Source: Maritimibacter sp.
Lineage (GTDB): Bacteria; Pseudomonadota; Alphaproteobacteria; Rhodobacterales; Rhodobacteraceae
Direction: 5' to 3'
Assembly (NCBI GenBank): GCA_003520545.1
Contig: DOUP01000290.1
Span: 1-8,601, forward strand
DNA length: 8,601 bases
Shown here: positions 6,181 to 8,601 of the stretch, piece after piece
Layout of the letters: each line of letters begins with the position of its first letter
Position numbering within the stretch: the first letter of the stretch is position 1
The notes under the pieces: model-generated
Told to the model about the DNA's origin: nothing
Databases searched by the model: none
The model's input: the letters and a program-made list of their open reading frames with translations, nothing else
Translations under genes and position numbers: made by a program

Positions 6181-7632
6181 CTATTCAGCGGCCTTCAGCT
6201 CAAATCCCTTGGCGATCATGTCGCGCGGCTCCACCGGGTATTCGCCAGAAAAACAGGCGTCGCAATAGGCGGGCTGCTCCGGGTCGCGTCCGTTGGCCTC
6301 GCCCGCTGCGCGGTAGAGACCATCGAGCGAGATGAACTTGAGGCTGTCCACCGCAAGATGTTCGCACATCTCGTCCTCGGACATGTTGGCGGCCAAAAGT
6401 TTGCTGCGTTCCGGTGTGTCGACGCCGTAAAAACACGGCCATGCGGTCGGCGGGGAGGCGATGCGGAAATGCACCTCGGCGGCGCCCGCGTCCAGGATCA
6501 TATCCTTGATCTTGCGGCTCGTGGTCCCGCGCACGACGCTGTCGTCGACCAGGATCACGCGTTTGCCCTCGATCAGCGCCCGGTTCACATTGAGCTTCAG
6601 ACGGACGCCCATATTCCGGATCTGCTCGGTCGGCTCGATGAAGGTCCGGCCCATGTACTGGTTCCGGATGATCCCCATCGCGTAGGGAATACCGCTTTCC
6701 TGCGCAAAGCCGATGGCGGCAGGGGTTCCTGAATCCGGCACCGGACAGACAAGATCCGCATCCACCGGGTTCTCCCGCGCAAGCTCCACCCCGATGCGGC
6801 GGCGCGTCTCGTAAACCGAGCGGCCCCCGATGATCGAGTCGGGACGTGAGAAATAGACATGCTCGAAGATGCAGAACCGCGACTTCTTCGGGCGGAAGGG
6901 CCGGCGGCTCTCTACGCCCTCGGACGTGATGACGACCATTTCGCCCGGCTCGATCTCGCGGATGAACTTGGCCCCGATGATGTCGAGCGCGCAGGTCTCC
7001 GACGACAGGACCCAGCCGTCACCCAGCTGGCCCAGCACCAGGGGACGCACGCCCAGCGGGTCGCGCACACCGATCAGCTTGGTGCGCGTCATGGCCACGA
7101 CCGAGAACGCCCCTTCGACCCGGCGCAGCGCGTCTTCGAGCCGTTCGCCGATATTTTTCTGCAGGGATCGGGCCATCAGGTGAATGATGCACTCGGAATC
7201 GCTCGACGATTGGAAGATCGAGCCACGGTCGATCAATTCACGGCGCAGCTCGTCGGCATTGGTGATGTTGCCGTTGTGCGCGATCGCGGCGCCGCCCATG
7301 GAAAACTCGCCAAAGAACGGTTGCACATCGCGGATCGCGGCGCCTTTCTTTCCGGCGGTGGAATAGCGCACATGCCCGATGGCCAGCGGGCCGGGCAGGG
7401 TTTCCATCAGGGATTGCTTGGTGAAGTTGTCGCGGACGTAGCCAAAGCGGCGGACGGAGTTGAAGCCGACATCCGGATCGTGGCTGACGATCCCCCCGGC
7501 TTCTTGGCCACGGTGTTGAAGCGCGTGAAGGCCCAGTGCCACGAAGTTCGCGGCATCAGAAAGACCGATAACGCCGTAGACGCCGCATTCCTCTTTCAGC
7601 TTGTCATCATCAAAGGGATGGGCGGGCGGCAT
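6181..7632 (-). CDS. purF: Amidophosphoribosyltransferase (glutamine PRPP amidotransferase)
   Basis: PurF makes 5-phosphoribosylamine from PRPP and glutamine, the first committed step of purine synthesis. With the ATG at 7632 it is 483 residues. A short propeptide (15 residues) precedes EECGVYGVIG, whose Cys16 becomes the N-terminal nucleophile of the Ntn glutaminase domain after cleavage. HALQHRGQEAGG, YSTAG and AHNGNITN follow. The phosphoribosyltransferase domain carries the PRPP loop VILVDDSVVRGTT (359-371). Cysteines 254 (FCIFEHVYFSRPDS), 400 (PCFYG), 457 and 460 (YCDAC) match the four [4Fe-4S] ligands of the Bacillus subtilis enzyme. A longer reading from GTG at 7707 adds 25 residues. 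I prefer the shorter form because the propeptide is then of normal length, although neither start has a good ribosome binding site. cvpA lies upstream. Confidence 0.95.
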   Translation of the reverse strand: MPPAHPFDDDKLKEECGVYGVIGLSDAANFVALGLHALQHRGQEAGGIVSHDPDVGFNSVRRFGYVRDNFTKQSLMETLPGPLAIGHVRYSTAGKKGAAIRDVQPFFGEFSMGGAAIAHNGNITNADELRRELIDRGSIFQSSSDSECIIHLMARSLQKNIGERLEDALRRVEGAFSVVAMTRTKLIGVRDPLGVRPLVLGQLGDGWVLSSETCALDIIGAKFIREIEPGEMVVITSEGVESRRPFRPKKSRFCIFEHVYFSRPDSIIGGRSVYETRRRIGVELARENPVDADLVCPVPDSGTPAAIGFAQESGIPYAMGIIRNQYMGRTFIEPTEQIRNMGVRLKLNVNRALIEGKRVILVDDSVVRGTTSRKIKDMILDAGAAEVHFRIASPPTAWPCFYGVDTPERSKLLAANMSEDEMCEHLAVDSLKFISLDGLYRAAGEANGRDPEQPAYCDACFSGEYPVEPRDMIAKGFELKAAE

Positions 7633-7754
7633 AGCGCGGGAGCTTGCAGGCATGGGCAGCAGGTCCGAATCCGTTTCAGGAGCACCCTCTCCATACCCCC
7701 GGGTCACCTCTGTGTCACGGGGCTGCGAAGGGATTGTAACGGTTTTATGTTCGA

Positions 7755-8327
7755 TCAGTTGGTGCCGGGACCGGCAGCGGTGCAGGTGGAGACCAGCTCT
7801 TCATAGCGCTGAACGATCCAGCCCGGCGCGTCGTCAGGGATATTTTCGTTCAGATTGTCCTTGGAACGGGCAAAAACCTTGGCGGTGCGCGAGTTCTCGA
7901 CCGCCGGGATCGTGTCCGCGGTCACGACGTTATCATAGACGATCAGAGCAACGGCGATGAGCAGGATCGCGCGCAGCACACCGAAGACGAAGCCAAGCGC
8001 CTGGTCGATACCGCCCAGTGCGGAGCGCTGAATGACGCTCGACAGAAGCGGGGTAAAGAGGGACACGACCACGAGCGCCAAAGCCAGGACCCCTGCGAAG
8101 CTCGCGATCACGCTCAACTCGCAACTGTCGGCGATGAAATCACGCAGGATCGGGATTTCCTTGATGAGCGGCACGAACCGGGGTGCGAAGAGGTAGGCGA
8201 TGACAGCCGCCGCGACCCAGCCGACGATGGCCATGCCCTCGCGCACGAACCCACGCGAGTAGGCCAATATGGCCGACACCAGTATGACCAGTGCGACAAC
8301 ACCGTCGACAATCGTGAACCCGTCCAT
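7755..8327 (-). CDS. cvpA: CvpA family membrane protein
   Basis: The 190-residue protein is a CvpA-family inner-membrane protein. Hydrophobic segments lie at about 6-23, 30-48, 70-93 and 110-131, giving four predicted helices. The family pattern appears in the YSRGFVREG turn (23-31) and in GGIDQALGFVFGVLRAILL (105-123). The charged C-terminal tail (about 133-190) is probably cytoplasmic or periplasmic and contains no known domain. CvpA was named for colicin V production in E. coli, is usually next to purF, and has been tied to envelope stress tolerance; its molecular role is unsettled. The start at 8327 has AGGGG ending about 7 nt upstream. The frame stays open further upstream into radA, but that extension is not CvpA-like. 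It begins 19 nt after the radA stop. Confidence 0.93.
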   Translation of the reverse strand: MDGFTIVDGVVALVILVSAILAYSRGFVREGMAIVGWVAAAVIAYLFAPRFVPLIKEIPILRDFIADSCELSVIASFAGVLALALVVVSLFTPLLSSVIQRSALGGIDQALGFVFGVLRAILLIAVALIVYDNVVTADTIPAVENSRTAKVFARSKDNLNENIPDDAPGWIVQRYEELVSTCTAAGPGTN

Positions 8328-8346
8328 ATTCGTCCCCTTTACGCGC

Positions 8347-8601
8347 TCAACCAGCGCCAAACATGTCGCCCACGAAACCCGCCAGATCGGGGAAGGTGCG
8401 CACCGATAGACCTCCCTTGTCGCCCTGCTTGGAGCGGGCGGGGAGGATGGCCGTTGTGAAACCAAGTTTTTCGGCTTCTTTCAACCTGTTTTCGGTCTGG
8501 CCAACCGGACGCAGCGCCCCGGAGAGCGAGATTTCACCGAAAACGACGGTTTCGCGCGGGATCGCCACGTCTTCGCGCGCGGAGAGGAGCGCCGCGGCCA
8601 C
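8347..8601 (-). CDS. radA: DNA repair protein RadA, C-terminal part (5' end outside window)
   Basis: The last 84 residues of a longer protein, running off the window edge; the GTG at 8601 is read as an internal Val codon. The sequence AIPRETVVFGEISLSGALRPV, then QTENRLKEAEKLGF and GDKGGLSVRTFPDLAGFV, is the end of the Lon-protease-like domain of RadA/Sms. RadA is a RecA-like ATPase that drives branch migration during recombinational repair. Its zinc finger, Walker motifs and KNRFG motif would lie outside the window. cvpA begins 19 nt after the stop, so the two are very likely cotranscribed. The order radA-cvpA-purF supports the call. Confidence 0.9.
   Translation of the reverse strand: MAAALLSAREDVAIPRETVVFGEISLSGALRPVGQTENRLKEAEKLGFTTAILPARSKQGDKGGLSVRTFPDLAGFVGDMFGAG

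Noticed and set aside
7733..7738. TACAAT on the minus strand as a -10 box for purF
   Set aside because: The hexamer is good, but no -35-like sequence occurs at 16-18 nt upstream, so a promoter is not supported on its own.
6859..7806. Long open frame on the plus strand opposite purF
   Set aside because: PurF motifs run without a break on the minus strand across this region; the plus frame shows no recognisable domain.
8328..8465. N-terminal extension of cvpA by 46 residues
   Set aside because: The extension overlaps the end of radA and is unlike any CvpA N-terminus, whereas MDGFTIVDG at 8327 has a good ribosome binding site.

Overview
This GC-rich window with dense, mostly one-directional genes looks like a chromosomal housekeeping segment of an alphaproteobacterium, most likely a Rhodobacterales (Roseobacter-type) bacterium. 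The evidence is the protein style (Der, PurF, CvpA, RadA, SurE), the order radA-cvpA-purF followed by a short-chain dehydrogenase, and the pairing of a BamB-like propeller gene with der. The lineage is inferred from remembered family features, not from a search. I see no insertion sequence, prophage, CRISPR array, tRNA or rRNA.

Plus strand, 1-2195. The 3' end of a BamB-like beta-propeller gene (1-576) is followed after 48 nt by der (625-2082), the two-domain GTPase for 50S ribosome maturation. der ends in a remarkable 103-bp stretch (2088-2190) made of four consecutive perfect hairpins, each with a 3-nt loop. The last hairpin plus a T-run is a textbook intrinsic terminator.

Minus strand, 8601 down to 2194, read in the direction of transcription. 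First come the radA 3' end (DNA repair), cvpA (membrane protein) and purF (first step of purine synthesis). Next are a 95-residue protein with a possible GspC/PilP-like small beta domain and a short-chain dehydrogenase. Last come surE (nucleotidase), pcm (isoaspartyl protein repair) and a LysM/LytM lipoprotein of the NlpD type. radA and cvpA are 19 nt apart, and surE and pcm overlap by ATGA, so these pairs are probably cotranscribed. Gaps of about 80-200 nt around the 95-residue gene, the dehydrogenase and surE could hold internal promoters. The der and nlpD-type genes converge on the hairpin cluster, and the nlpD stop codon lies partly within der's T-run.

Functionally the minus-strand block joins purine supply and DNA repair to the surE-pcm-nlpD stationary-phase/envelope module, which in gammaproteobacteria continues into rpoS. 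Here the module ends at the hairpins with no sigma-factor gene. Nothing is a clear unknown defence or mobile system. The best leads are the hairpin cluster, the stand-alone 95-residue protein, the degenerate LytM site and the predicted Fe-S-type PurF.
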